DNA of 64,000 bases, taken from Geosiphon pyriformis. Lineage: Eukaryota > Glomeromycota > Glomeromycetes > Archaeosporales > Geosiphonaceae. This document shows, piece by piece, positions 26,723 to 40,032 of the stretch. Where the stretch lies: NCBI GenBank assembly GCA_016748015.1, contig JAAOMT010000484.1, positions 37,847 through 101,846 on the forward strand, written 5' to 3'. The notes below the pieces were generated by a model that worked only from the letters and a program-made list of their open reading frames with translations, searched no databases and was not told the DNA's origin. A program made the translations under genes and the position numbers. Within the stretch, counting starts at the first letter, position 1; every line of letters begins with the position of its first letter.

Positions 26723-26949
26723 GAAAACTAGAGTTTCAATTAAACTGAACTGAACTGAACTTTAGGTGTTGTTTAAGTTTAGTTTAAATTATGAACCAAA
26801 CTTGAACTAAACCAATTTTTCAAAGTAAATTTAGTTTAAGTTTGGCATTAAAATCTTTTTGACAAGTCTAAATTTAGTTCAAGTCTGGTTTGAAGTTTAC
26901 AAACTTGTTTAAGTTCAATAAAATTAAAAAAAAATATAACTTATATTAC

Positions 26950-29900
26950 TTGTTCATTAATTATTATTTTGTTTAATTACTATGATCAGTTAAAGAAATA
27001 TATAAAACTATGTATATATAATAACTCTAGTCTTCAACTTACCAAAATGAATTCATTGTTGATATTATCTAATATTATTAAAGATTCAAAATCCAAAATA
27101 ATGGAATTTAATAATCCAAATAGTCTAAATATTAATATATTTGGTAAATATAGTTTTTAAAATGAAGTATAAAACTATTTTAATAAATTTAAGTAAACAA
27201 AAAAAACAGCTAAATATATAATCTTAAAATATGTACATAAATCATTTTTTTGCAAAACTATAAGCACTACCAAACTCTTATAGTGTCATTTAGAGACTTT
27301 TTACTGAACAGTATATGTTATAATAAAAAAAATATTATAAAAAAAGACAAAAAGTCTAAAAAAATTGTGAGTCGATTAAAAAAATGTTTTAACAAATAAG
27401 ATTGCTATTTTTTTTATTATTTTTGGCCAATCTAAATAAAAAACTGTTCTAGTTTTATATAGTAACTGTTATTAACATTGATAATGAAAAACTTTATAAC
27501 ATGATTACTATTTGGTTTATTAACTATTAGCAACTATTTTTTACAGTAAAAAATTCTGAATTAATCAAAATATTTCAATATTTGAATCTTATTTCTTAAA
27601 CTGTTTGTGTTAATACAATTAAAAATAAAGTTATAAAACTCTATGTTTTTGATAAACAAAAATTAAGAGTAAACACTACCTTTATTATGAAATGTTCTTT
27701 TTTGTATTTATACTTATAATATGATAAGTATATTTAAGTACTATTAAGTTCAAAATTTTTTTTACGCCAAATTTTTGGATATTTTTAATAATAAAGCCTT
27801 TGTTTTGTTATTACTTATTATATTAATAACAACTGAAATTTTCAACAAACAATAATTGATTTTGGATTAATAAGTAAATAACATGATAGAATAAATATTG
27901 TAAATAGATTTTTTAAAGTATTAAAAAATTATAAAATTACATTAAAAATACATGTACATATATATATTTTTACATGAATTTAGATTAATTAATGGCCAAT
28001 AATAAGATTGGCATATTACACAGCATATTAGTATTATTTAAGACTCAGAATTATTATAGTGTCTATATTATTGAAAATTGCATTTTCTTAATATTGGCTT
28101 AAGTTGGTTTTCATTATTGCTTCAAAGCTGAATTTTCAGCATTAGCATTATTTAAGGCTCAAAGTTACCACAATATTCATATTATTGAAAATTGTGTTTT
28201 CTTAATATTGGCTTAAATTGGTTTTTATTATTGCTTCAAAGCTAAATTCTTAGTATTAGTATTATTTGAAACTTAGAGTTACTATAATGCTTATATTATC
28301 AAAAATTATATTTTCTTAATGTTAGATTAAATTGGTTTATATTATTGTCTCAGAGCTGAATTATTAATATTAGTATTATCTGAGTCTCAAAGTTACTATA
28401 GTGCTCATATTATTAAAAACCACGTTTTTTTAATATTAGTTTAAGTAGTTTTTATCATTGTTTTAAGCCGAATTTTCAACAAAAAAAGTTTAAGAAAGAG
28501 TTACACTTACTCTCTTTTTATATGAGTTTATCATTAATTTTTTTTTGACAGCTTCTTGTTATTATTCTTAATAATATTACAAATAATAGTATTTTTATAA
28601 AAGAGTTAATAAAAAAATTAAAAAAGAAAAATATTCAATGAAACTTAGAAGATTTTTGATTTTGATGCTTTGATTATATTCTAAACTTAGCAGTACAGGC
28701 GACTTTAGATAAAATAAAGAATAATATTTTTAAGATATTTGTTAAAAATCCAAACTAAATATATTTACTTAAAATTTTCTTAATATAAACTTTGTATAAA
28801 TTAAAGATTAAAAAACTTAACTCTACAATTCATATTTTACTCCAACGTTTTAAGCTCTTTAAATGTGCCTGTAATGTATGTCAAATTAAATACTGTAAAC
28901 TTATTCTGGATTGTCTTATCCAGTGAAATTTTATTTATAATATGGTCAAGAATAGATTATCTTTTAAATTAGCAAATTATTTATTTCTGATTCTATATAT
29001 TTTGAATACAAAAATTTTAACTGTAAATTTATAGACATTAAACATCCCTACTAATACTTATATTAATCTTTATTAATATGCTATTTCATATAATTAGTGG
29101 GCTGTTTTTGATAAAATTGCTAAATTTCTTGAAACATTTAAGAATATTATGATTAAAATATTAGCCAATTCAAATAATACTGTCTTTTCAATTATTTTTC
29201 TCTTTAATATTATTTTTAATCACATCTAAGACACAGTTGATGATAATAAATCTGGTAAAACATTATAATCTTAATTGTATTTATTTAGTTATTTATTTTA
29301 CATATTTAATATTAAATCTATTACTTATTACAATGGCTAAAGCAGCAAAAAAAAAGTTGGTTGAATATTACTCTAAAACAAATACAATTATAATGCTCTG
29401 TACTACATTAGATCTAAGCAAAAAATTTTATTATTTCACAAAAAGAAAATTTTTGGATAATAATATTAATAAAATAAAAGAATTATAAGTTATTAATTTA
29501 TTTAAACAGTTTTATTTTCTAACTTTTATACAATAAATAAATCTTTAAAATATATATTCTCTTTAAAACAAAGTATATATTAAATATTATACCAACATCA
29601 AATGACAGTTTTTTGTTAAATAGCAATTTTAATAATACTATAATTACACAATTCATATTAAAGACAGACTTTAACAATAATAAGAAAAAAAAACTTGACA
29701 AAATTAATTATTATATTTCTGAAAAGATGGCCAATAAAAATATAAATATAATGACATAGTAAAAGACATATTATAAAAAATATTTATTTAAATTAATATT
29801 TTATTAATAATTTGATATTTAAGCATATTAAACACAATTTTTTATTTTGTATATATGGTTTATAATTATTTGGCAATCCAAAAATTATTTGTTGCTTCTG

Positions 29901-29990
29901 AACATGTTTTTTCTGTAAGTGAAAATATAATTACAGATATGAAGCCTCATTTAGTGTCTAAAACTATAAAAACAGCTTAGTATTTTTAAT
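26950..29990 (+). pseudogene. hAT transposase pseudogene
   Basis: The clearest part is the C-terminal dimerisation domain at about 29867-29980: LAIQKLFVASEHVFSVSENIITDM, where hAT families have L-A-x-P-A-x-S-V-A-S-E-R-x-F-S. Upstream, about 28663-28756 reads CFDYILNLAVQATLDKIK, the C-A-H-x-L-N-L-x-V-Q block of the RNase H-like core. About 29095-29240 reads KIAKFLETFKNIM then SIIFLFNIIFNHI. A BED-finger-like piece may lie near 27240-27330. Stops and frame changes are frequent. Between the N-terminal part and the core lies a 114-bp tandem repeat. Confidence 0.65.
28027..28482 (+). repeat. 114-bp tandem repeat, 4 units, inside the hAT element
   Basis: Units begin 'attag.attatt' at 28027, 28141, 28255 and 28369, exactly 114 bp apart. 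Each unit contains 'catattattgaaaattg', 'tttcttaatattggctta' and 'attgcttcaaagctgaatt' with scattered substitutions. The period is 38 codons. In one frame each unit is open except for a single TAA at the same position (after ILA), where CAA may have stood, so it could once have been a repeated protein segment. Confidence 0.85.
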
Positions 29991-30350
29991 TATGAATACA
30001 AAGACCATTAAAAGAAAAATTAAATAATAATATAATATAATATAATATAATATTTTTAATAGTTGAACCTAAACATGTTTATAAACTTTAAACTGAACTT
30101 AAATCAAACTTGTTGTATGTGTTTGAGTTTGGTTTAAGTTTAGTAATTTTAAGTCTGGTTCAAGTTTGAGTTTAAAATTTTGCCAAATTTTCCATTTAAG
30201 TTTAATTCAGTTTGGTAGTTTAATTAAATTTGAATTGAATTAGACTGAACATTAGAATCTTATTAAAAACTATAGTTTTTATTAGTTATTATATATATTA
30301 ACTATTGATATTACATAATTATTCACTTTATTTTTGATAGTAATCAATAA

Positions 30351-30435
30351 TCTAATTATTGACTTAATTAATAATCTAATTATTAACTTGATTATTGACC
30401 TAATTATTGACTTAATTAATAACTTAGTTATTGAC
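30351..30435 (+). repeat. 12-bp minisatellite in LTR-A U3
   Basis: About seven units of the type attattgactta/attaataatcta. The same array occurs at matching positions in the other LTR-A copies (about 40125-40215, 60490-60560 and, more decayed, 21838-21905). Confidence 0.75.
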
Positions 30436-30448
30436 AATTTTTAATAGC

Positions 30449-30456
30449 TATATAAG
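30449..30456 (+). promoter_or_regulatory. TATA box of LTR-A
   Basis: TATATAAG within 'tagctatataagt'. It is conserved at 40228-40235 and 60572-60579, just after the 12-bp array, as expected for the U3 promoter. Confidence 0.6.
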
Positions 30457-31009
30457 TGATAAGTTTCTTATCTGTAAAAAAACATGATTAAAGTAATAAA
30501 ATAAAACCCACTATCAATTATTTTCTCTTATATTACTTATTTTTTTTTTCTACTTTTAAGTATTTAAATATCTTGAAATAAAAAATTACTTGTTGGCTTT
30601 TACATATCTTATTTTTTCCCTTTTTTGATTTGTATTTGTTAGAATTAACCTAAAAAGTAATTGCTTGCTTTTGTAATTTATTAAATAAAAAAACAATTGA
30701 AAAGCACAACAATATCTATTATTTATTTTAAAAATTGCCAGGTTGAAACATAAAATAACAGCAGTGGTATTATTTTATTAACAATTATAGACTATTCTTT
30801 TATCTTTAAATTTAAAAAAAAATTTATGATTGTAATTTTTATAAAACTGATTATATACATTAAATTTTTACTTATTTAATTTACTCTTTTATTGTAATTC
30901 TGTCTTTAATTAATTTTATTACCTTATAATCTTGTTTTTTCTTATTATTTGTTAGCTTATTATTCCAAGTTATAACATAAAAGTGGTGTTTTTTTGTAAA
31001 ATTGTCAAA

Positions 31010-33632
31010 ATTTACTTGTTTTTTATTGTATAAATGATTATTTATATCTGTCATAACAATCAAAAAAACATTTTACAGTACACAACAAAAATAATCTAAA
31101 TTTTATTAAACTCAATTCTCTGCTCTTTTACTTAATCTGCTTTTTTGTTGAAAAACAATTTAATAAACAATTCCAAGATTTTTAGAACTGGTTTTTAAAT
31201 AAACATTCAGCTAAAACCTATACAATCTATTTTTTTAATCAAATTTACTTTGAAAAAACTTTTAAAAAAAAACAATATTAATTAGCTCTTATATTTAATA
31301 ATCTTTGAATAATAGTCTCTTGATTTTAAATATTTAAATCATCAAATTTATATTTAGATTGCTGTCTACTAGTTAATTGAAACACTTTTTGAAACAGAAA
31401 AAGAAAGCTATCAAATTACTTTTGTTTTTGATCTCTTCTTAAGTAAATTAGACCATTCTATACAAACAACTATTTTTAAATCAATAGTTACTAATTCTAT
31501 ATAAGCAATTATTTTGGCTGTTTTCTAAAGTATACAAACTGTTTTAGAGCAAAAAAACAACACTTCACTACTATTATTTAGAGATAATACTTAAGACTTA
31601 ATTAAATAGTTAAATAACTTTAAAAAAAAAATCACAGCCAGCCAATATAATACTGACTACAAGTTTTAAATCATTGGTGGCTATTTTTAAGGCTCTTCTA
31701 CAATATGGTTTTCACAAAAATCAATACTAATACTCAACAAAAAATTATTAAATAAATACCAATAAATGTCAGAAAAGACAATACTTTTTTTATTATTTAG
31801 TTTAAAAATAAATTCAGAATCCTAATCTTAATATTTAAATGGTATATGAAATTAGAAAAAAGAATCCAAAGCATAGAAAAAGTAGTAACTAAATATGTTA
31901 AAGCAATAAAAAAGCTCATTAAACAAGTAGAATTTAAAAAAAATTAAATAAAAAAGCAAAAAATTCATTTTGTTATAAAAAGATTGAAAACTAATTTATC
32001 TTATGCTCTTTGGTTTTTTTTGGTCTTAAAAAACAATCCTACTATAGACATAGCCATTGAACTTGCCCAAAGAATGTATTTAGGATCCACTTTTCTGACT
32101 TTTGCTTTCTAAATAGTTGTTATTTTTTTTGTTGTCTAGATTCAAGATCCAAATAAATAATTAATAAACAGATTTACAGCTAATTTTGATCAACTATTAG
32201 AACTTTTGGCATAAGCAGTCAGAAATAACTAACAATAACAAAAATTCAAATTTGAACTATGTTTTAATCAGTCCCAACAACTATTATACCAAAGACAACA
32301 AAATTATGATCCACTTGTGTGTTATTATTATGAATTAACTGAACATTTTTCAAGAGACTACAACAATTTTTTATTGCTTTTTTCAGCTTCTAAAAACAAT
32401 AATAACCAGAATAATAGATCTATTAATAACAATATTTTTAATTAAAAACTTAATTATGCTAACATCAATTTTTTTAAAAAGAATCTCTTAGTTAAAGCCA
32501 CTATTTATTAGTCTTTAAACTGGTAGACACATCTTCAAAGAATAAAAGTACAAGCCAACCAGAAAAAAATCTTTTTTATATTTTTAATTTAACTAATAAT
32601 AATTATAATATGGATAAATTAACCATTAATTTCTTTGAATTCACAAGAAAAAAAAGAAAGCCAAAATTGATTTTGTTTTAGATTCTAATAAAGTTTTAAC
32701 TTTTACTGTTAATAACAATAAACCACTAAAAATTATAGTTTTTAAGAATTTTTCAAAGTTAGAACTCTTAAAAATAGTACAAAAATCTAATTCTTATTTT
32801 ATTGTTAAAAATCTTATAAAAACATTAGCACATATTATCTTTGACCAATTAATGACTTATTTATAGTTTAGAAAAAATTTTCAAAAATTATTAATCTTCC
32901 AAAAAAAAACACCAAAAACCAACAAGTGCTTTTATTAAGCTAAACTCATTAGCAATAGTAATCTTATTCCTTTAATCTGCAAAACTCAAGTAACTGGTTA
33001 TTTTATTGATTTAATTTTAAATAGGAAATTATCTGTTATTGTTATTTTCAAATACTTTCTTAAAGCAATTAACAAAAAGATTGATAAACTTTTTACTTGA
33101 CCAATAACCAATGTACATAGTAACAAAAAAAAATCTGGACATAATCAAAGCTGTTTCTGTTTGCATCAATAATATTAACATTAAAATTAATATAAAATTA
33201 TCTGAAACCAATAAGTATATTATAATTATTGGTAATAAATAACTTAAAAAAGCCAAAACTTTGCTTGACTATAAGCTGTATAAATTAACCATCAAATATA
33301 ATAAAAAATCTATTATGATTAAATGTTATTATTAGACAACTTTTTCAGTACTCAAACAAAGTCCAGAAAAAAAACAATTAGATGAATTAAATAATAAAAA
33401 AAGTATTAAAGAAAAAAAACAAAAAAAAACTGCTAAATTCATTTACACTATTTTTATCAGCAATAACAAGTCATTAGACAATATTAAAGCTAACAAAAAA
33501 AATCATTGTAAATGACAAGCTAATTTGCTGGCCTTACTATAATATTTTTAAAAAAACTTTTAATAAAAAGCCTAGCAAAAAAGCCAAATATAGTTATTAG
33601 TAGCATAGTCTTTGTGTTTGGTATTAGTGTAA
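31010..33632 (+). pseudogene. gag and protease remnants of element A
   Basis: 31010-31500 aligns with the better copy at 61978-62466 and shows the decay directly: the start ATGGGTGAT reads ATAAATGAT here, and ATG and Glu/Asp codons are replaced by ATA/Lys/Asn. Further 3' the frame is broken. The stretch around 32640-33600 has the composition and place of the gag-protease junction, but I cannot read a protease D-S/T-G motif. The reading ends where the nested element begins. Confidence 0.5.
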
Positions 33633-36441
33633 TGTTACTTGAGTAAAAAAACCAATTTGAAAAATATCGGAAAAAACATAATTAAAAACGTGATAACTTA
33701 GAAAAAACATAATAATGCAAAATAATACAGAATAATATATTATAACTTAAAATAACATAAGATAACACACAATAACATAAAATAATTAGTTATAATATAG
33801 AATAACTAGTTATAGTGTAAAAAAAACAAAGCAACAACAAAAATAGTAAGCAATAGCTAATGATAACAAATGATAAAAAGCAATCTTATAAAATTAAAAA
33901 TATATATAAAAATGAGTAGTTTTAGCAGTAAAAAAAATAGAAACCAACAGACAGAAAAACAAACAAACAAACAAATATTTTTTTTTACTCATATTTAATA
34001 GATTTACTTTACTTATATATCTATATTACTTCAAATAAAAAAAATATTCAAAACCCAAACTTATTTATACATGATTTATGAATTCCATGTTTAAACTGAA
34101 TTAATTATTCTCTTATTTTTGTTTTTAATAAGTTGCTTTTAGCATAAACTATCTCAAACAATAATAACTTAAACTAATTGCTCTTGATTATGGTAATTTA
34201 TAATACTAATTTTATTTTATTTTTATTTTATTTTTTATTTTTTATTTTTTATTTTATTTTTTATTTTATTTTTATATTTTTTTCTCTTATAAAGTGGCAA
34301 TATTGTAAAATTAACTATCTGAAAATAAACTTTGTAATAGTCTGGTAAAAGAAAAAAACTTTTTCTAAAATATGATATTAATATTATTTTATTAGTTTAT
34401 TAAAAGAGTAAAAAAACACTATTAAACTTTAGCAATTGTGCTTAACTAATTCAGAAAAAATAACTCATTTACTTAAGTTGTAAACAGCCAAAACACTTTT
34501 TTGTGCTTTATAACTAAAGAATTTCACAGATAAAACTAGTAAAAAATTTTCAGAGACTGATATCAACAATTCACTTCAAGTATCTAGAATAAAAATTTTT
34601 AAGCTTTTCTAATCCAAATTTAGAGCACTAAACATTACTACAATACTTTACCAAGTTTACTCATAACATTTGGTGCTTTCTATAAGATTATAAAATTCAC
34701 AAAAACAGAATACCTCAGAAATTCACCAAAGTAGTGACTATTAAAACTATAAAAAAAGATTATTTACTATATAAAAGAGCATTATTTTAATACTTTAAGA
34801 AAGACTTAGAAATATCATTAAAAACTATCATTATAGAAAGTAATTTTTATTACTATGTACATGTCAAAGTTAATTACTTACTAGACCAAACAACAAATAC
34901 AGAAAAACTTGAAAAACAAATCTATTAAAAATTATTAATATACTCAACATCAATCATTACTTGGGCAATAACCAACATTTTTTTAATAATTAATTAGAAA
35001 ATCCAAAAATACATTAACAAATAGTACTTTTAAGTAAAAAAAAAACAAATATTGAGACTTGACTCTAAAGAATTCAAATCTGAAAATAAAAGTACACAAA
35101 AAAGTATTTGACTCATAGTCAACAAGAAATAAAGATTTTTTTTGCCAACAACTTCCTTATACTTAGATATTAACAAATAAACATTTAACAAAAAAGCTCT
35201 GAAACAAGTAAAAAAATTTGTCAGGAGAAATGACCTAATTTTGTACTACAATACAATATATTGACTGTATTTAATATTCAAATATTGTTCAGCAATATTG
35301 TTAAACAGTTTACTAAAGTTTATTACAGTTAACAACATAAAACAAATAATAAATACATGGTTTGAAAATCTACAAAAAGCAATACTTAACACAACAATTG
35401 ATTATTATACCAAAAAAACAATTTTTACAGATACATATAATCTTGCAAAAGCTTAATTCTAAAAGAAAAGAATAATATTATCTGAATAGAAAAACCAATC
35501 CAAAAAATATTGAAAAAAACGTGATTAAAAATGTGATAACTTAAAAAAAATATAATAATGTAAAATAATACAGAATAATATATTATAATTTAAGATAATA
35601 TGAAATAATACACAAAAATATGAAATAACTAGAATAACTAGTTATAATGTAAAAAAACAAAACAACAACAGAAATAATAAACAATAGCTAATAATAACAA
35701 GTAATTAAAAACAATCTTGTAAAACTAAAAATATGTATAGTTTTAGCAGTAAAAAAAATGAAAACCAACAGACAGATAGAAAAATATATCTTTTTACTCA
35801 TATTTATTAAATTTATCTTACTTATATATCTATATTACTTCAAATTAAAAAATATTCAAAACCCAAACTTATTTATACATGATCCATAAATTCTGTATTT
35901 AAACCAAATTAATTATTTTTTTACTTTTGTTTTCAGTCAAATGCTTTTAACATAAATTGTTTTAAACAATAATAATTTGAACCAATTGCTCTTGATCATA
36001 ATAATTGACAATACTAATTTTTTTTATTTCTATTTCTCTTTTTTTTTTATTTTTATTTTCTTGTAGAGTGGCAATATTGTAAAATTAACTGTCTGAAAAT
36101 AAACTTTGTAATAGCCTGATAAAAAAAAAAGCTTTCTCTAAAATTGGATATTAATATTATCTTATTAGCTTACCAAAAAAGCAAAAAAACACTACTAGAT
36201 CTTAGTAACTGTATTCAACTAATTCAGAGAAAATAGCTTACTTATTTAAGCTGCAAACAGCCAAAACATCTCTTTGTGTTTTATAACCAAAGAATTTCAC
36301 AGATAAAACTAGCAAAAAACCTTTAAAAATTAATATTAATGACTTATCTTAAATATTTAGAATAGAAATTTTTAAGCTTTCTTAATCCAAATTTAAAACA
36401 CCAAACATTATCACAATATCTTATCAAGTTTACTCATAATA
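33633..36441 (+). mobile_element. Nested, internally deleted family C LTR element
   Basis: LTRs at 33633-34668 (TGTTACTTGAG ... CTCATAACA) and 35476-36441 (TATTATCTGAA ... CTCATAATA) flank only 807 bp. After the first LTR comes TTTGGTGCT, a TGG-initial primer-binding-site-like sequence two bases from the LTR end. The internal part shows no RT or integrase motif. The element interrupts the pol region of element A, whose reading resumes after 36442. It would have depended on proteins from a complete family C element such as the one ending at 6871. Confidence 0.7.
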
Positions 36442-39400
36442 GCAATAAACTATTGTATTTTTTTAGTGATAAATACATGTTTTGTTTAATCTATTACAAA
36501 GATTGGAAACTAATTAACTTGATATCTTAAGAAAAAATAAAAGAAGTATAGAAGTTTTTTAAAAATAAACCACTAAAAATACAATTATTAATAATAAAAC
36601 AAAAAAAACTCTTTTTAGAAAAAAAAATAGACATTGAAAATTTGTTGACTAAAAATAGTTCAGTTATTTCAAAAAAAATAATATTTTTAGACATTTTTAT
36701 GTAATACAACATATTATTACTATTAGAGAAATTTGTTCTATTCATTTGAAGTCTTATCAATTCAATTAATACAATGATAAATTCATTAAAAAAAAATAAA
36801 CCAGATGAAAAATCTTGAATTCATACAAGAAACTAAAAACAAATAGGCTTTTTCAGTTGTAGTAATATTCAAAAAAGATGAAATTCTATGTTTTTGTATT
36901 AACTACTGCCAATTAAATACTATTACTAAAAGAAACATATATCTATTTCTCAAAATTAATGCAATACTAAATCAATTTAATAGTGCTGTTTTCATTTCAA
37001 CTATTGATTTAACTGCTAAATTTTGACAAATAGAGGTGAATTCAGAAAATAAAAAAAAACTGCCTTTATTATTAAGTATAGTACTTACAAATTTACAGTT
37101 ATATTTTTGGTTTTGCTAATGCTTTTTTTACATTTTAATATTTAATAGACAAAGTATTTGAATTAATAAAAAAAACTTTTGTTCTGGTTTATTTAGACAA
37201 CATAATAGTATACTCAAAAATTTGAAATGAACATCTTGAATATTTACAAAAAATTTTTGATTTTCTTAGAAATACTGGCCTTAAGATTAACTCAATTAAA
37301 TTTTTTTTTAAACATTAAACTACCTAGTTTTTTAGACATTTTATTACAAAAAATAAAATCTTCTCTAATTTAGCCAAGATTAAAAAGATTTAAAACATTA
37401 AACAATCAATAAATATTCATAAACTATACTCTTTTTTTGGTTTAGCATTTTATTATCACAAATTTGTCAAAAATTATTTCAAAATTGTCTTTCCACTTAA
37501 TTAGCTATTCAAGAAAACTGTTAATTATTATTAAAACACACATCAACAAAAAGTTTTTAAAACTCTAAAAAAAAACTAATTATTAAGCCAATTTTCAAGC
37601 AATCTAATCTAGATTATTCTTTTTTTTTTATACTAATGTATTTGGCTTTAAACTTAGTGCTATCTTATTTCAGAAAAATAAAAATGAAAAAAAACATAAT
37701 ATAGCTTATGTTAACAGATTTTTTTCTTCAACAAAACAAAATTACTCAATTATTAAACAAGATTATTTAGCAATAGTATGATTTACCAATTATTAGAATA
37801 AGTATTTTTTGGTATAAAGTTTTTGGTAGTAATAGATCACCAAGCTTTGGTTTGGCTATATAACAAAAAAAACTTGAATACAAATAGATAACTTGTTAAA
37901 TACTCTACCTGAATAAATTTGATTATAATATACAATATTATAAAAAAGCTTATTATCAAAATACTAATACTTTTTTTAGACTTATTATTTAATAATAATA
38001 CAACCTTTTCAAACCAAACCAATCTAATTATTAGTAACTTCTTCTTAAACAATTACAATAATAGACTTAAACAACTATTCTGTTTTAATAAAATTTTTGG
38101 GTAAAAGACAATATTTATTAAACTACACTTAACAGCAAAAAAAACATTTATGTAAATAATTAAATTTCTATTTAATTTGCCAGAATCAACTTTATAAAAG
38201 AAATAAAAAAGATTCTAACTGTTCTTAAAGAGTTATTAAATTTGAAGAAAAAAAAATTATAATCTATAACATATATATTAATTCATTACTTAGACACTTT
38301 GAAAAAACAAAAACAATTCAAAAAATTTTTACTTACTATTATTAACCTATTTTAAGAAAAAAAATTGCTGAATACATCAAAACCTATAATATCTGTCCAA
38401 AAAAAGGAAAATTCAATTGCAAAAAATACATCTATTTAATCTTTGTTGGTTAATTATTTGACAAAATTGGTATAAATATTATTGGATCTTTAATTATAAC
38501 TTCTAATAACAATAGATATATTATTACAGCTACCAACTATATTACAAAGTAAATAAAAACAAGAATTATCTCAAATCAAACAGCAATTTTTATTGCCAAC
38601 TTTACTTATAAAGATATTATTTGTTATCGTGGCTGTTCCAAAAAACTTTTATTTAATAGAAAAAAAGTTTTTTTCAATATATTAATTAAAAAACTTTGTA
38701 AAAAAATGAGAATATCTTATAAATTTTTTTTCTTATAATCCTTAAACAAATGGCTTAATAAAATGTTTCAATAGAACACTATGTGAAATCTTAACCAAAA
38801 CCAATAAAGAAACAAACTTATAGAACAAAGTACTATTTTCAGCTTTTTTTGCTTATAGAACTGTAAATTATAACATAACAAGTTATAAACTCTTTTATTT
38901 GTTCTATAAACAAATGGCAATACTACTAATAGAAACTAATATTAAAACAATATTTTTTAAAAAAATTACAATAGAAAATTACAAAGACATTTTGCAAAAA
39001 AAACTTGATACCATTCTTGACTTTTTAATAAAAGCATGAATAATTGTCTTTAAAAAGATAAAACAGATTCAAGAAAAGCTTAAGAAAAAAAAAACTTTTA
39101 AAATACTTTCTTAAGTATTAATAACTTGGTTTTAAAATACTGTTTAAACAGAAACAATATCTATAATAATAAATTTTTTAATCAGTAGAAAAAATTTATT
39201 ATAGTTAACAAAGTTTTGAACAATGGTTTTTATATCTTATAAGATTAATATAGAACAATCTTTAAAGATTATCTTGTTTATGATATATAACTTAAAAAAT
39301 ATTACAAATGACCTGATTGGTTACCTGTTATGATAATACTAATCCAAATAATTAGCAAAAATCAGATATAAATAAATGTATTATTCTCAAAACAAAGATA
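36442..39400 (+). pseudogene. pol pseudogene of element A (RT, RNase H, integrase)
   Basis: RT is at about 36855-37220: FSVVVIFKKDEILCFCINY, STIDLTAKF*QIEV, then after a frame change GFANAFFTF and VYLDNIIVYSK. YLDN is at 37190-37201 where families have YLDD. RNase H is near 37560-37800. In the integrase core the first catalytic position is Asn (38475-38477, IGINIIGSL), the second is Asn (38655-38657, LLFNRKKVFFN), and the Glu is Lys (38761-38763, NGLIKCFNRT). Stops and at least one frameshift are present. The same four catalytic losses occur in element B. Confidence 0.75.
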
Positions 39401-40032
39401 TTTTTAATTGATATAAACAATTGTTTTCTGGATTAAAACATTCAAAATGTTTTCTATACTTTCTATAAATATTAAATTAAAAATTATTCAAACACTACTT
39501 TGACTATTAAAAAACAGATTATAATAATTAATAACAATAAAATATATACTATTATTAGACCTTAAAAACCACTATCAGAAAAGAAAAAATTAGTAATAAA
39601 ATAGATAAGTATCTGTTAAAAAACATAACAGTAACAATACTTATACTTTCTATTACAATTGGAAAAACAATTAAAAAAATCTTGTTTATAAACAAAAACT
39701 TGTTATATAAAAGATAATTAAAATTCTATGGTTGCTTTGATAAAATTATAGAAGATATAAAGCTCAGGAAAAAAACAACTTCAGAAATACAAATAAAAAT
39801 TTTGGGTATTATATAATTAGATGTTTAAGAGTTTTGACTATTATAAAAAGAGCCAAAACTTTTATACAAAAATTTAGTTTCTTGAATACAAAGCTTATTT
39901 TATCTTAGTTATTATATATTTTATCTATAAAAAACTTTACCAAATTAATTAATTTCAAATTAAACAAAATTTTTTAATTAAATTATCTCATACATTGATT
40001 TTGCCAAAGCTTAATTTCTTTAAAGAAAATAA

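Larger units (their letters stand above)
26723..30260 (+). mobile_element. hAT-superfamily DNA transposon, degenerate
   Basis: Bounded by two regions (26730-26920 and 30060-30255) rich in 'aactgaact', 'gtttaagtttgg' and 'aacttgaac' type motifs on both strands, as in the subterminal repeats of hAT elements. A decayed transposase lies between them. Exact terminal inverted repeats and an 8-bp target duplication could not be fixed by eye. The right end directly abuts the 5' LTR of gypsy element A. Confidence 0.6.
30261..30977 (+). mobile_element. 5' LTR of element A
   Basis: 717 bp, beginning TATTAAAAACTATAG and ending CCAAGTTATAACA. It contains a 12-bp minisatellite, a TATA motif and 'aataaaa' signals in the same order as the 3' LTR and the copy at 60389. 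Confidence 0.7.

Noticed and set aside
33633-36441. The two LTR-C copies as a tandem genomic duplication
   Set aside because: Both keep TG...CA-type ends, and the first is followed by a TGG-initial primer-binding-like site, which fits one inserted LTR element better.
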